Shown here: positions 18,182 to 26,831 of the stretch, in pieces
How positions within the stretch are numbered: the first letter of the stretch is position 1
Layout: the number at the start of each line of letters is the position of its first letter
NCBI GenBank assembly: GCA_942491485.1
Contig: CALOAX010000005.1
Span: forward strand, 62,001-126,000
Direction: 5' to 3'
DNA: 64,000 nt
From: Desulfoluna sp942491485
Lineage (GTDB): Bacteria; Desulfobacterota; Desulfobacteria; Desulfobacterales; Desulfolunaceae
Translations under genes and position numbers: made by a program
Notes under the pieces: generated by a model
The model's database searches: none
Told to the model about the DNA's origin: nothing
What the model saw: the letters and a program-made list of their open reading frames with translations, nothing else

Positions 18182-19699
18182 TTATTGGATAGGCGCCATC
18201 AGGCGGGCTGTTCGGGCGGCGAATCGAAACCAGAAGGGTTTGGCGTCCAGCTCGTTGGGGTTCATGATTCGGGAGTGTGAAAAATCGGCCTTTAGCATCT
18301 CCTCCACCTTGTCGGCAAACCCTTTGTCCACCACCAGGGCGGAGATTTCAAAGTTGAGCCGTAAGGATCGGTTATCGATGTTGGCGGTTCCCACCATTGC
18401 GGCATCCTGGTCAATAAGCATGACTTTCTGGTGGAGAAATCCGTTCTGGTATCGGTAAATTTTGATATCGGTGCCTTTGAGATCCCTTAAAAAGGTGAAG
18501 GCGGTGAGGTAGACGAGGAGATGGTCCGGGTCATCGGGTATAAGAATTTTTACCTCCACCCCCCTTAAGTCGGCGAGCTTCAGGGCGGCGATGAACCCCT
18601 CGTCCGGAACGAAGTAGGGGCTGGCGAGCCAGATCCGTTCCCTGGCACTGGTAATGGCCTCCAGGAACATCAGGGACGCTGTCTCCCGCGGGTCGGCCGG
18701 AGAGGAAGGGATGATGTGCACCACCTTGTTGCCTTCCCGTGTGAGGGCGGCCAGCCAGTCGAGCTCCACAAAATTTCGGGTCGCCCAGTACCAGTCTTCG
18801 AGAAAGGAGAGCTGGACGGCAAGGACGGACGGACCGGTGATTCGGATGTGCGTGTCGCGCCATGGCCCGAACTTTTCGCTTTTTCCCAGGTAGGCATCCC
18901 CCACGTTGTGGCCGCCGATCCAGGCAGCCGTGCCGTCGGTGACGACTATTTTGCGATGGTTCCTGAAATTCAGTTGGAAGCGGTTACCGCGTCCCTGGGT
19001 CGTCCCGAAGGCGGAGACATGCACCCCGGCGTCGCGAAGGGGGGTGAGGTAGCTCCGGGAGAGGGCGTGGGAGCCGATCTCGTCATAAAGGAAAAAGACC
19101 CGCACACCGGCCTTGGCCTTTTCGATCAGTTTCGCCTGAAGCCGCCGACCGAGATTGTCATCTTTGACAATGAAAAACTGGACAAGGATGTACTCTTCGG
19201 CCGCATCCATTCCGGCGAAGATACTCTCGAAGGTTTCATTTCCGTCGATAAGAAGGTCCACGGAGTTGCCGGTGGTCATGGGAAGTTCGGTCATGCGGGT
19301 GAGGACTCGGTGGGTTCCCCGGGGATCGCTCGGAGAGACGAGAAAGCTCTCACCGGCGGCCACTACGTCAGGTTCCAGGTCGATGAGCTCTTCATCCACC
19401 TTGTGACGGGCTGTGGTATACCCCTGAAACTCACTGCGCCCGAAGACCCAGTAGAGCGGTACGGCAACATAGGGAAAGGTGTTGAGGGAGACAGCCCAGG
19501 CCACAGCCCCTTGAGCTGTACGGGTTTCCATGATGGCGTGGACAGAAGTCCAGGCACCGATCATGTGGGCGGTGGCTGAGATGGTGAGAAAGGCGGAGAG
19601 CCGGATGAGCCATTTGCGCAATCGGGATTGTTGCTTTGCCGGGGGCGTGGTGTCCGGTGTCTGTTCACTTTTCCCTGGAGGTGTGGGGTGATCATCCAT
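18182..19699 (-). CDS. cls: Cardiolipin synthase (phospholipase D family)
   Basis: Joins two phosphatidylglycerols into cardiolipin at the inner membrane. The 505-residue protein has a charged N-terminus, two hydrophobic segments at about 30-50 and 66-86 (TM hairpin ending in YWVFGRSEFQGY, typical of ClsA-type proteins) and two PLD motifs: His248-Lys250-Asp255 (HRKIVVTDG, followed by IGGHNVGDAYLG) and His423-Lys425-Asp430 (HQKVMLID, followed by GTANIDNRS). The ATG follows AAAGGGAG. It is last in a run of five minus-strand genes that includes a PspA-like protein, consistent with a membrane-maintenance role. The gap to the upstream sensor kinase (17920-18181) shows nothing else. Confidence 0.92.
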   Translation of the reverse strand: MDDHPTPPGKSEQTPDTTPPAKQQSRLRKWLIRLSAFLTISATAHMIGAWTSVHAIMETRTAQGAVAWAVSLNTFPYVAVPLYWVFGRSEFQGYTTARHKVDEELIDLEPDVVAAGESFLVSPSDPRGTHRVLTRMTELPMTTGNSVDLLIDGNETFESIFAGMDAAEEYILVQFFIVKDDNLGRRLQAKLIEKAKAGVRVFFLYDEIGSHALSRSYLTPLRDAGVHVSAFGTTQGRGNRFQLNFRNHRKIVVTDGTAAWIGGHNVGDAYLGKSEKFGPWRDTHIRITGPSVLAVQLSFLEDWYWATRNFVELDWLAALTREGNKVVHIIPSSPADPRETASLMFLEAITSARERIWLASPYFVPDEGFIAALKLADLRGVEVKILIPDDPDHLLVYLTAFTFLRDLKGTDIKIYRYQNGFLHQKVMLIDQDAAMVGTANIDNRSLRLNFEISALVVDKGFADKVEEMLKADFSHSRIMNPNELDAKPFWFRFAARTARLMAPIQ

Positions 19700-19967
19700 G
19701 TGTCAGCTCCCTTTCTACGTTCCGTACGGAGAGAAAAATCGAGTCCATTTTCAAGTTGGGGCCGCCTTCCTGAAAGAGACCATTCCAAGCATACAAGTAG
19801 CACACCTGACGCCTTTGTCTCCACATCCTTTGGTGTGTCTGTCCTTAAATTGTTTGCATCATGGGGCTATAACGACGTCTCATCGGAGTTGGTTGGATGA
19901 CAAGTAAACCTCAGGCGGTGAAGGCGTGCACACATGGATCCCCGGGTACATGATAGTCCAAATGTGC

Positions 19968-20053
19968 CGAGTCCGAGGAACGAGGGGGAAGGAGCGTTCG
20001 AAACCCAGCGTTCAAAGTCGCCCCGGGCGGCCCTGCCGGAGGCGACTTTGAAC
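19968..20053. repeat. Composite repeat variant with 13-bp perfect stem
   Basis: GTCCGAGGAACGAGG centre, then GTTCAAAGTCGCC (20010-20022) pairing with GGCGACTTTGAAC (20041-20053) around CCGGGCGGCCCTGCCGG. Here module B itself forms the loop. Confidence 0.7.
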
Positions 20054-20110
20054 TGAATAGTTACGATAAACATACGTTTTGTATGAGTTCAAGCAGACAC
20101 TACAATCAAA

Positions 20111-20213
20111 TGCGGATGGGCTTTGCCCTGAGGAACGAAGGGAAAAATCCATCCGCAACCTGCTTTCAAGGTGTTTTAGCCTAAGTGGCTTTGCCACCCT
20201 TGCCGCCGGAGGC
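20111..20213. repeat. Composite repeat, reverse orientation, long-hairpin variant
   Basis: TGCGGATGG...CCATCCGCA arms around CCCTGAGGAACGAAGGG, then GTGGCTTTGCCAC nested in CAAGGTG...CCCTTG, ending GCCGCCGGAGGC. Together with the previous copy it fills the gap 19700-20245. Confidence 0.8.
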
Positions 20214-20245
20214 ATGCTTTTATCACTCAGTGTGACAATAGAATG

Positions 20246-21007
20246 CTATTTTTTCAACGCGGCCAGGCGGTTTGCAATGGAGTCGGTGGCCTGGGGTTGG
20301 CCGCCGGCCTCTTTCATGGCATCGGCGATGAGGGCGCTCTCTTTTTCGGTGTCGCTGGGCCCGAGGAGTTTTGCTTTCATCTGGGCGGCTTCGGCTTTGG
20401 CATTGGAGGCGTCGGCATTTTTACGCATGGCGGAAAGGGCGCTTCCCAGCTGGTCGGACTCTTCACGCAATCCAGCCAGTTTGGCGGCACGCTCTGCCGA
20501 CTCTGAGGCCCTTTCTTCCCGGACCTTCGCCCGCTTCATATCCTGGACCGCCTTTTCAAGGTTCTTCTTGGCTGTCTTCAGCTTTTCGGCGGAGAGGGTG
20601 GCCACCTCTTCGAGCTCTTCCATGAACGCCTTGGCCTCCACAGCCTCCTGCTCTTCGATCTCGATCTCGGGCTGCATCTCTTCCAAAATCTGGACCAGTT
20701 CGGTGAGGGCCTTTTCGGTCTCGGCACTGTCCGGAGCTTCGGCCAGGCGCACCTGAAGGATCTCTGCGGCCTTTAACCGCTGGTTGTAAAGGGCTGTGAT
20801 GGCATCGGCCTCGGCCTGCTCTTTTTTGTAGACCTGGCGCGCTTCCGCCACCTCCTGAACCAGCTTGTTCAGCCTCTTCTCCATCTGCTCAAGCTCTGCC
20901 TTGGAGGCGGTCTCAGGGTCCCAGGATGCAAGGATCTGAACAATGCTCTGGCCCACTTTTTCACTCTTTTTTTTGCCGAAAGATGAAACAAAACTGAAAA
21001 AACCCAT
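20246..21007 (-). CDS. PspA/IM30-like coiled-coil protein
   Basis: A 253-residue, almost entirely helical protein rich in Glu, Ala and Lys, with no signal peptide or TM segment. The start MGFFSFVSSFGKKKSEKVGQ and the long heptad-rich body (about residues 35-200) fit the PspA/IM30 (ESCRT-III-like) superfamily, most closely the YjfJ type that lies beside DUF2491 proteins in E. coli; the next gene upstream here is indeed a DUF2491 gene. Expected to bind the inner face of the membrane and stabilise it under stress. The ATG follows GGAGTCACCCC. Superfamily assignment rests on sequence style and context, since no catalytic motif exists. Confidence 0.75.
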   Translation of the reverse strand: MGFFSFVSSFGKKKSEKVGQSIVQILASWDPETASKAELEQMEKRLNKLVQEVAEARQVYKKEQAEADAITALYNQRLKAAEILQVRLAEAPDSAETEKALTELVQILEEMQPEIEIEEQEAVEAKAFMEELEEVATLSAEKLKTAKKNLEKAVQDMKRAKVREERASESAERAAKLAGLREESDQLGSALSAMRKNADASNAKAEAAQMKAKLLGPSDTEKESALIADAMKEAGGQPQATDSIANRLAALKK

Positions 21008-21062
21008 GGGGTGACTCCTTATGTGTCATGTTGATTGTTTTAATAAATGAATAAAAAAGCAT

Positions 21063-21160
21063 GCCTCCGGCGGCAAGGTGAGCCACCTTGAAAGCGGGTT
21101 GCGAATGCTCTCGACCTTCGTTCCTCAGGTCGATCACATTTGCTGACGGGCTTTGCCTGT
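21063..21160. repeat. Composite intergenic repeat, full forward copy
   Basis: GCCTCCGGCGGC, AAGGTG-AGC-CACCTT, arms GCGAATG.../CATTTGC with internal TCGACC/GGTCGA around TTCGTTCCTCA, then ACGGGC-TTT-GCCTGT. Confidence 0.88.
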
Positions 21161-21234
21161 GAACAACGACTGATATGCCACCGGAGAACCCTCAGCCCAT
21201 GCACTTTATAAGCATGGCGCATACCGTCACACGT

Positions 21235-21329
21235 TGCGCGAATGCGGACGCGAAGTACTGAACGTTATGACACCCGTAGCGCATTCGCCATATGGGGTGC
21301 AGGGGATCATCCCCTGCCCGCCGGAGGCG
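21235..21329. repeat. Composite repeat variant
   Basis: Arms GCGAATGCG (21238-21246) and CGCATTCGC (21280-21288) with a non-canonical centre, then AGGGGATCATCCCCT and CCGCCGGAGGC. Confidence 0.7.
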
Positions 21330-21335
21330 TTGTTG

Positions 21336-22043
21336 TTAGTACTTCACGGTGATGGACTCCGGGATGATGTCGATGCCGGTGGAGAGCTGAATCAGGGCCG
21401 ATCCGTCGGTGTGCTCTTCCCGGGAGACGAGGATGTACTCGGCCATCTCGCTCTCCTCGTCGATCCAGCGTCCGTAGAGCATGGAGGCGTGGGAGACGGT
21501 GGCGGTCTTTTCACCGAAGCGATCCAGGTAAAGGGTCTCCGTGAATTCAGCGGGGGCGATGCGGCCCTCGTCGTCCCCCCAGGCGCGGTCGTAGTGGCGG
21601 CCCTCTTTGTCTTCAAAGGCGGGAAGGCCGATGTAGCCGTCCTCCTCACCCACCCAGAAGGCCCACTCATCAGCGGTCTCGGGGTACACCTCATCCAGGG
21701 AGGAAAAGAGACGGCACTCTTCAATCCCTTCCCCCACCACCACTTGGAGAACCGACTTTTCATCGGGGTTGACGCATGACTCGAGATAGAACCGGTGCAC
21801 CAGAGACTCACCTAAGTCCATGCGCCCGTAAGCAAACACAAGGGATTCTGCCGCAGGCCGAGCCTGGGTGATGGCCTCCCCGTGAATCAAAAAGGGGGCC
21901 TGGTCCAGAACAAGGCAGCTGCCCAGGTGGATCTGAAGAGGCAGCGAGGTGTCGATGGCCTCTTTCCTGCCACCGGTGAGGGTCTCCTTTGCGTCGCCGA
22001 TCTTCTTTCCGGCCACGGCCCTGAATATATCAAATAATCCCAA
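21336..22043 (-). CDS. DUF2491 family protein (YjfK-like)
   Basis: A 235-residue soluble protein of the DUF2491 family; function not established. Family-typical stretches include LPLQIHLGSCLVLDQAPFLI, YGRMDLGESLVHRFYLE, LGLP-like YIGLPAFEDKEGRHYDRAWG and FTETLYLD. In E. coli the homologous yjfK is beside the PspA-like yjfJ; the same pairing is conserved here (yjfJ-like gene 328 bp downstream). The start is a TTG at 22043 with AAAGGAG six bases upstream, giving the natural N-terminus MGLFDIFRAV. Probably acts with the PspA-like protein in membrane homeostasis (inference from conserved neighbourhood). Confidence 0.82.
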   Translation of the reverse strand: MGLFDIFRAVAGKKIGDAKETLTGGRKEAIDTSLPLQIHLGSCLVLDQAPFLIHGEAITQARPAAESLVFAYGRMDLGESLVHRFYLESCVNPDEKSVLQVVVGEGIEECRLFSSLDEVYPETADEWAFWVGEEDGYIGLPAFEDKEGRHYDRAWGDDEGRIAPAEFTETLYLDRFGEKTATVSHASMLYGRWIDEESEMAEYILVSREEHTDGSALIQLSTGIDIIPESITVKY

Positions 22044-22062
22044 AACAACTCCTTTGTCGGTG

Positions 22063-22155
22063 ACCAGGGGATGATCCCCTGGACCCCAGGTTTGCGACTA
22101 TTCCGACCCCTCGTACCTCGGGTTCGTCATATTCGCTGACGGGCTGCGCCCGTGG
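22063..22155. repeat. Composite repeat, forward, with CCAGGGGAT proximal end
   Basis: CCAGGGGATGATCCCCTGG in place of GCCTCCGGCGGC, then arms around CCCTCGTACCTCGGG and the distal ACGGGC-TGC-GCCCGT. Lies immediately upstream of the DUF2491 ribosome-binding site. Confidence 0.78.
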
Positions 22156-22421
22156 GTAATGATGTCGGTTTCGTAACCTGTTTTATCATGTCATCACACA
22201 GCACCCTTTGGGTCACCAGAAGATGAACCATGAAGAATGACAGCTTTTTGCGACGGAGTCGCTTTCATGCTCTTTGTGTTGAGGCTTATTTCATTAAACC
22301 AGCCTGTTGTATAGGGGACGGTCGAGTTACGAGTTCCCATATTTCCTTTTTTTGAAGCTGTGGCAAGGGCCACACCACGAATTGTTGGCGCTTGTATCGA
22401 CGTGTGCCTGACGTCTCCCTT

Positions 22422-22514
22422 CGTGCGAATGCGGACGCGAGGTGCACCGCAGAATGAAGTCCGTCTTGCATTCGCCATAAGGTTTCCAGGTGCCTCCACC
22501 TGGCCGCCGGAGGC
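22422..22514. repeat. Composite repeat variant, reverse
   Basis: GCGAATGCGGACGCGAGGTG left arm, GCATTCGCC right arm, CCAGGTG-CCT-CCACCTGG hairpin and GCCGCCGGAGGC end. The rest of 22044-22527 shows no gene. Confidence 0.72.
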
Positions 22515-22527
22515 ACGCTTTTGGGTT

Positions 22528-24237
22528 TTACCGGGTGAGCCCGTTGGTTCGGTTCCGGATGGTTGGCCTGCTCTCCATGATGGCATAGGAGAGGGCATCC
22601 AGGGCTTCGGGACCGTATTGCCTTGCCCAGTCGGTGCGAACCACGAGGACGGCGGAAACAGCGATGCTTTCGACGTCACTTCCCAGGAGAAATCCTTTTT
22701 GAAGGCCGGGGTAGGTTCTGGCCGGGATGGTGACGAATTGATAGATGCGGTTGCCCCGGGTATCTTTGGCGTCGTTGAAGTCCCAGTCGTTGACCTGGAC
22801 GAGGCGGATGTTTTTGTTGGTGCGGGCTTCGCTTTCCGCCCGTTGCAGGAGGGGCGAGTTGAGCCCGGAGACGAACATCATGACGGCATTGGGGTCTTCG
22901 CTGACCCTCAGCAGGGCGTTCTCATAGCTTGAGTGGCGGGTTTTGATTTTGCGGTAGCTTTTGTCCTGAAGGCAGAGTCCCTCCCAGGTCATGGCGGTTC
23001 CGGACCCTTTGGGGCCGATAAAGAGGATGTGCTCGCCGGGCTTGATGTCCTGGACGGTCTGGATGTCCGATTTCCGGTTGGCGATCATCTGGACCACTTC
23101 GGGGTAGAGGGCCACCTGTTCTGAGGCAGGAAGGGTCATTTTGGGGGCGGTACGGCGGAAGACCTCAAAGGCGTCGGACTGCACGATGGCGGCATCCACT
23201 TCGTTGTTTGCCAGGAGTCGCAGGTTTTCCATGGAGCCTGCGGTGGTGCGAAGGCGAACGTCCACGGATGGCGTCGCCTGTTTCATCAGGTTTCCAAAGT
23301 AGGTGTAGTTACCGCCGGAAGAGGCCGTGGCCAGGGTGAACTCGGGCTTGTAGGCCTTTTTATCGGCCATGGCCTTGGCGGATAGAGCCACCTCGGGGGG
23401 CATGCCTTCGGGGAGGTAGTCGGCGCGAACAGGGGTTCCCTCAAGGGTGGCAACCTGCGCGTCGAGTTCGGTGAGTTTGCCTTTGAGCTCGGCATCGTCC
23501 TGTGCCAGCCTGTCGGCCTCCTGTCGCCACTCCCGATAGCCCGGGTCGTCGGCGTGGTGGTAGGCCATGGCGTAGCTGTTTCGGCTCCCCACGTTATCCA
23601 AGACCATCCACCAGACCATGGCGTCCCACATGCCGAAACGGGGCCGGGTTCGGTAGGCGTAGCCGGGGGCTGACCATCCGCGCCCCTGGTAGTAGCTGTC
23701 ACGGCGCTGGTAGTGGGTGCGGTAGTCGAAATCGCTGTATTTTTTGGACTTGGTATAGATGGGGTTGGAGTTGTAGGTTTTTCGTGCTGTTGAGGTGTTC
23801 GCCTGTTTGAACTTGCCGGTCTCCTTCTGGTAAGCGGCATAGGAGGAGGCGGCCTTTTTTTTCTTCAGGGCGGTGGCGGTTTTTTTGTCAAAGGCGGAGG
23901 CACCGGAAAAGCTTTTTCCGGTTTTCGATCCGGGTTTGCCATAGCCGTTGGAGGAAGAACTGGTCTGTTTGGTGTTGGCGGTGGATTTTTTTGTGGTGCC
24001 CGGTTTGGAGTAGCCGGAAGAGCTTTTCTTCTTACCGTAGATTCCGCCTCCGTCCCTTTGGCCCCACACCTTTTTGCTGGGGCTTGCCGGTTTGCTCCAG
24101 CTTTTGGAACTTTTTTTAAAGGAGGATCGGCGGTACTTTCCTGCGTCGGCATCGCTTGCGGAAAACGAAATCACAAGGACCAGAAGGAGGAAAAGGGTAA
24201 ATCGGGAGAGAAATCGGGGGGTCAGTCTAAACGTCAT
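22528..24237 (-). CDS. TAXI-family solute-binding protein with secreted low-complexity N-terminal extension
   Basis: 569 residues. A signal peptide (FLSRFTLFLLLVLVISFSASDADA) is followed by about 160 residues rich in Ser, Lys, Gly and Tyr (for example SSGYSKPGTTKKSTANTKQ), then a tyrosine/arginine-rich stretch (YYQGRGWSAPGYAYRTRPRF), a helix with coiled-coil character, and from about residue 290 a TAXI-type periplasmic receptor domain (FTLATASSGGNYTYFGNLM, NEVDAAIVQSDAF, KSDIQTVQDIKPGEHILFIGPKGSGTAMTWE). The usual TAXI protein is only ~320 residues. No TRAP permease is adjacent; its neighbours are the DUF2491/PspA pair and another receptor, suggesting sensing or scaffolding rather than import. 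The ATG at 24237 is preceded by AAAGGG; an in-frame ATG further upstream is less likely. Confidence 0.8.
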   Translation of the reverse strand: MTFRLTPRFLSRFTLFLLLVLVISFSASDADAGKYRRSSFKKSSKSWSKPASPSKKVWGQRDGGGIYGKKKSSSGYSKPGTTKKSTANTKQTSSSSNGYGKPGSKTGKSFSGASAFDKKTATALKKKKAASSYAAYQKETGKFKQANTSTARKTYNSNPIYTKSKKYSDFDYRTHYQRRDSYYQGRGWSAPGYAYRTRPRFGMWDAMVWWMVLDNVGSRNSYAMAYHHADDPGYREWRQEADRLAQDDAELKGKLTELDAQVATLEGTPVRADYLPEGMPPEVALSAKAMADKKAYKPEFTLATASSGGNYTYFGNLMKQATPSVDVRLRTTAGSMENLRLLANNEVDAAIVQSDAFEVFRRTAPKMTLPASEQVALYPEVVQMIANRKSDIQTVQDIKPGEHILFIGPKGSGTAMTWEGLCLQDKSYRKIKTRHSSYENALLRVSEDPNAVMMFVSGLNSPLLQRAESEARTNKNIRLVQVNDWDFNDAKDTRGNRIYQFVTIPARTYPGLQKGFLLGSDVESIAVSAVLVVRTDWARQYGPEALDALSYAIMESRPTIRNRTNGLTR

Positions 24238-24370
24238 GGGAGCCCTTTGCTGTCCTTCGTTGTAAGTCATGTTGCAGAGCCTTGGTGCGAACCACTGAAG
24301 TTGCAAACGTATGTATGGTTTGTGGGATTGTCAACGCAGATAGGAGCACAGAGAAAAAACCAGAAAACTT

Positions 24371-24470
24371 GCCTCCGGCGGCGAGGTGAGCCACCTCGAA
24401 AGCAGGATCGCGAATGCTCCCAGCCCTCGTGCCTCGGGCTGATCACATTCGCTGACGGGCTACGCCCGTA
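24371..24470. repeat. Composite intergenic repeat, full forward copy
   Basis: GCCTCCGGCGGC, GAGGTG-AGC-CACCTC, arms GCGAATGCTCCCAGCC / GGCTGATCACATTCGC around CTCGTGCCTCG, distal ACGGGC-TAC-GCCCGT. Upstream region of the TAXI fusion gene. Confidence 0.9.
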
Positions 24471-24582
24471 AACAGGGCTGAGGTGACACAATTTTCTTCG
24501 TGTAGCTTGGGGGCGATTCGTGTTCTTCGTTGTTTTTTCTGGAAAATGGCTCGTTAAAGGTAATGACTCAGCCTACAAAAAA

Positions 24583-24746
24583 TGCCCCAGCGGTGAGGGT
24601 GGCGAATCCACGTTAGCCAAAAACACCTCGGAAGCTGGTTGCGGATGTCATATCCGCCTTTGATTCGGGATTCATTGGGAGGTTTTTGAAAAAGTTGTTT
24701 GTCAGACTTTTCATAGGCTTGGCCCCCGGCAAGGCGGCCGGATGCT
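24583..24746. repeat. Composite repeat joined to module B, degraded
   Basis: GCCCCAGCGGTGAGGGTGGC with the long-hairpin variant, GGTTGCGGATGTCATATCCGCC, then CAGACTTTTCATAGGC and GGCCCCCGGCAAGGCGGCCGGA. The CCGAGGAACGAGG centre is deleted. Confidence 0.65.
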
Positions 24747-24801
24747 CTTTTTTATTATTCAGGATGTGGTGGATGAGGGGTGGGGGACTGCCGACCTTGG
24801 C

Positions 24802-24893
24802 CACGGGCGCAGCCCGTCAGCGAATGTGAAGGCCCCGAGGAACGAGGGGCCAAGAGCATTCGCAAACCTGGGGTCCAGGGGGTTACCCCCTGG
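24802..24893. repeat. Composite repeat, reverse orientation, abutting a stop codon
   Basis: ACGGGC-GCA-GCCCGT, GCGAATGTGAAGGCCC / GGGCCAAGAGCATTCGC arms around CGAGGAACGAG, then CCAGGGGGTTACCCCCTGG touching the stop codon of the minus-strand DctP-like gene. Confidence 0.85.
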
Positions 24894-25763
24894 CTAGCGC
24901 CAGTTGATGGCGTCGAGGACGCGGGTGATGGGGGCTCTGCCGCCGAGGAGGTCGTAGAATTCCGGCCAGACCCATTCCTGGATCTGCTGGTTGGTCAGGA
25001 CGGGGCGTGTAAGGGCGCTCTCTCTGCTCATCGGTTTCAGGGCCTGCATGAGCATGACATACTGCTGGGCTTCCCTGCCGGCGTGGATGAGAACGGCCTG
25101 GAGGTCCGGGCTGAGTCGTCTCCACGAGGGGCCACCGATTACAAAGGGGTGCATGCTGTAGTAGCGATAGAGGGCTATGTCGTTGCTGCCGGCTGAAGAG
25201 GCATGTGCCTCGAATGTGGGGTTGGGGCCTGCTTCCCACTCGGCAAAGGCAGCGGCGACGACAAATTCTCGGATTTCTCTCGGTAAGCGGGGAAGGGGGC
25301 GTGGGGCGTAGACCGTTCGCGTTCCGGAGTAGGACCATCCGAGGATCCGGAAATCTCCCTTTTTCATGCAGAGGTCGTTCCAGTAGCGCCCGATACTGCC
25401 GGTGGTGGCTTTCACCGCCTCTTCGTGGGTTTCCACCAGGCCTGGAAGGGCGAGGGTGCCGAGCTCTTCCACTGCAGAGACGGCGTTGCCCGCAGAGACG
25501 GTGACAGCGGCCAGGTTGCCCTCCTGAAGGTGGTCGAGCAGCTCGAGGTCGTTTCCAAAGGCACCGTCGGCAAACAGGGAGACGCGAATCTCATTGTTTG
25601 AAAGGCTCTCTGCGATGGCCTTGAACCGGCGGGCGAAGAGTCCTTGATCCGATTCCAGGGGGGCACTCATGCCGATGCGGAGGATCTGTTTCGCCACGGC
25701 GTCTGTCGCGGGGAAGACGAAGGTGAAAAGGGCGATGAGTGCAAGGAAAATGTGTTTATACAT
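24894..25763 (-). CDS. DctP-like TRAP-type periplasmic substrate-binding protein
   Basis: 289 residues with a clear signal peptide (MYKHIFLALIALFTFVFPATDAVA). The mature part begins KQILRIGMSAPLESDQGLFARRFKAIAE and continues IRVSLFADGAFGNDLELLDHLQEGNLAAVTVSAG, matching the DctP fold; the tail LSPDLQAVLIHAGREAQQYV and TNQQIQEWVWPEFYDLL is also typical. It is slightly short for the family. No DctQ/DctM genes follow; instead come the TAXI fusion, DUF2491, PspA-like and cls genes on the same strand. I chose the ATG at 25763 because it begins the signal peptide; 12 extra residues are possible from 25799. Confidence 0.82.
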   Translation of the reverse strand: MYKHIFLALIALFTFVFPATDAVAKQILRIGMSAPLESDQGLFARRFKAIAESLSNNEIRVSLFADGAFGNDLELLDHLQEGNLAAVTVSAGNAVSAVEELGTLALPGLVETHEEAVKATTGSIGRYWNDLCMKKGDFRILGWSYSGTRTVYAPRPLPRLPREIREFVVAAAFAEWEAGPNPTFEAHASSAGSNDIALYRYYSMHPFVIGGPSWRRLSPDLQAVLIHAGREAQQYVMLMQALKPMSRESALTRPVLTNQQIQEWVWPEFYDLLGGRAPITRVLDAINWR

Positions 25764-26366
25764 GGCGACACCCCATCTGTGGAGGGTTGAGACAGTCATT
25801 ATGAGAGAGCCACAAATTCATAATGATGAATAAATGACGCTTTGTTTAATAAAGATTATTTTTACTGAGTGTAAAAAATATTGAACAATGGAACCTGTCT
25901 ACCAAAAAACGGTAAGACTTGAAAAGGGAGACTTTGAGTTGAGATGCCCCTTGTAAGGCGCTAACAATGTTCTGAAAAAATGGCTCATCCGGTATTCGAT
26001 TGTAACTCAGGATGGTTAACCGGATCGTCGGGAAGTTGATTTTATGAAATATTTTCGAATATAAATCGTGTTCAGGATTCGAACGGAACCCTCATGGGGA
26101 ACGAAGGCCCTTAGGGTCCCCCATGGGCGCAGAAGTACTTGTCACGGCTTAGCCAGTAGCAACGTCGGATTCCTCAGCTCGGGCACATGCGCTTCTCATG
26201 ACATGGCAGTGCCTTGGCAGAGGCTGTGGTCAACGGGTTTTGTTTGGGTCTTTAATGGTTACTGTAACATAAATAAGAGGTTTGTAAGCGAGAAAAGATG
26301 TCTAAGGTCTCGAAGAAAAACAAAAAAAAAGGATTATTCGAAGCAGGGTAGAGAAGCCTTTGGTCA
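25764..26366. other. Gene-poor AT-rich intergenic segment
   Basis: Upstream region of the DctP-like gene. No convincing gene or RNA. One hairpin, CATGGGG...CCCCATG, lies at about 26093-26126 with a repeat-like GGGAACGAAGGCCC centre. The block from 25800 to 26060 is AT-rich and probably carries the promoter of the minus-strand cluster. Confidence 0.5.
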
Positions 26367-26406
26367 CAACCCGCTTTCAAGGTGGCACCCCTTGCCGCCG
26401 GTGGCA
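26367..26406. repeat. Partial composite repeat
   Basis: CAACCCGCTTTCAAGGTGGC and CCTTGCCGCCGGTGGC: the proximal hairpin of an element whose palindrome is missing. Confidence 0.6.
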
Positions 26407-26420
26407 GCCAGGTTAAAGAT

Positions 26421-26617
26421 GCCTCCGGCGGCCCTGCCGGGAGCCAACCTTTTGCCTGATCAGAAAGAGTGGGGTTACCAAACAGGTCTTAAAAAAAATG
26501 GGTCAATCTAAAACTTAAGGCAAATGTGATTAGGCCTGAGGAACGAAAGACAAAGCGCATTTGCAACCCGTTTTCAAGGTGGCACCCCTTGCCTCCGGAT
26601 GCAGCCAGGTTAACGAT
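26421..26617. repeat. Composite module B+A repeat, tandem unit 1 (197 bp)
   Basis: GCCTCCGGCGGCCCTGCCGG, a linker with CCTGATCAG, ACCAAACAGGTCTT, then arms GCAAATGTG / CGCATTTGC around CCTGAGGAACGAAAG, CAAGGTGGC..CCTTG. Nearly identical to the next unit. Confidence 0.9.
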
Positions 26618-26799
26618 GCCTCCGGCGGCTCTGCCGGGAGCCAACCTTTTGCCTGATCAGAAAGAGTGGGGTTACCAAACAGGTCTTAAAAAAATGGGTC
26701 AATCTAAAACTTAAGGCAAATGTGATTTGGCCTGAGGAACGAAGGACAAAGCGCATTTGCAACCTGCTTTCAAGGTGGCACACCTTGCCGCCGGAGGCA
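26618..26799. repeat. Composite module B+A repeat, tandem unit 2
   Basis: Head-to-tail copy of the preceding unit with only a few substitutions, ending in intact GCCGCCGGAGGC. A third close relative lies at 30966-31138. Unit 2 ends 33 bp from the 3' end of the MMPL gene. Confidence 0.92.
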
Positions 26800-26831
26800 T
26801 ACTTTGACCATAGACGGCATGTTTATCAGCT

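Noticed and set aside
24802..24893. Composite repeats as plain rho-independent terminators
   Set aside because: Most copies lack a T-run after the stems and several lie upstream of genes or in leaders, so simple termination does not explain the family.
26060..26160. tRNA-like sequence (GGATTCGAAC, resembling a T-arm)
   Set aside because: The flanking bases do not form a T-stem or an acceptor stem in either orientation.
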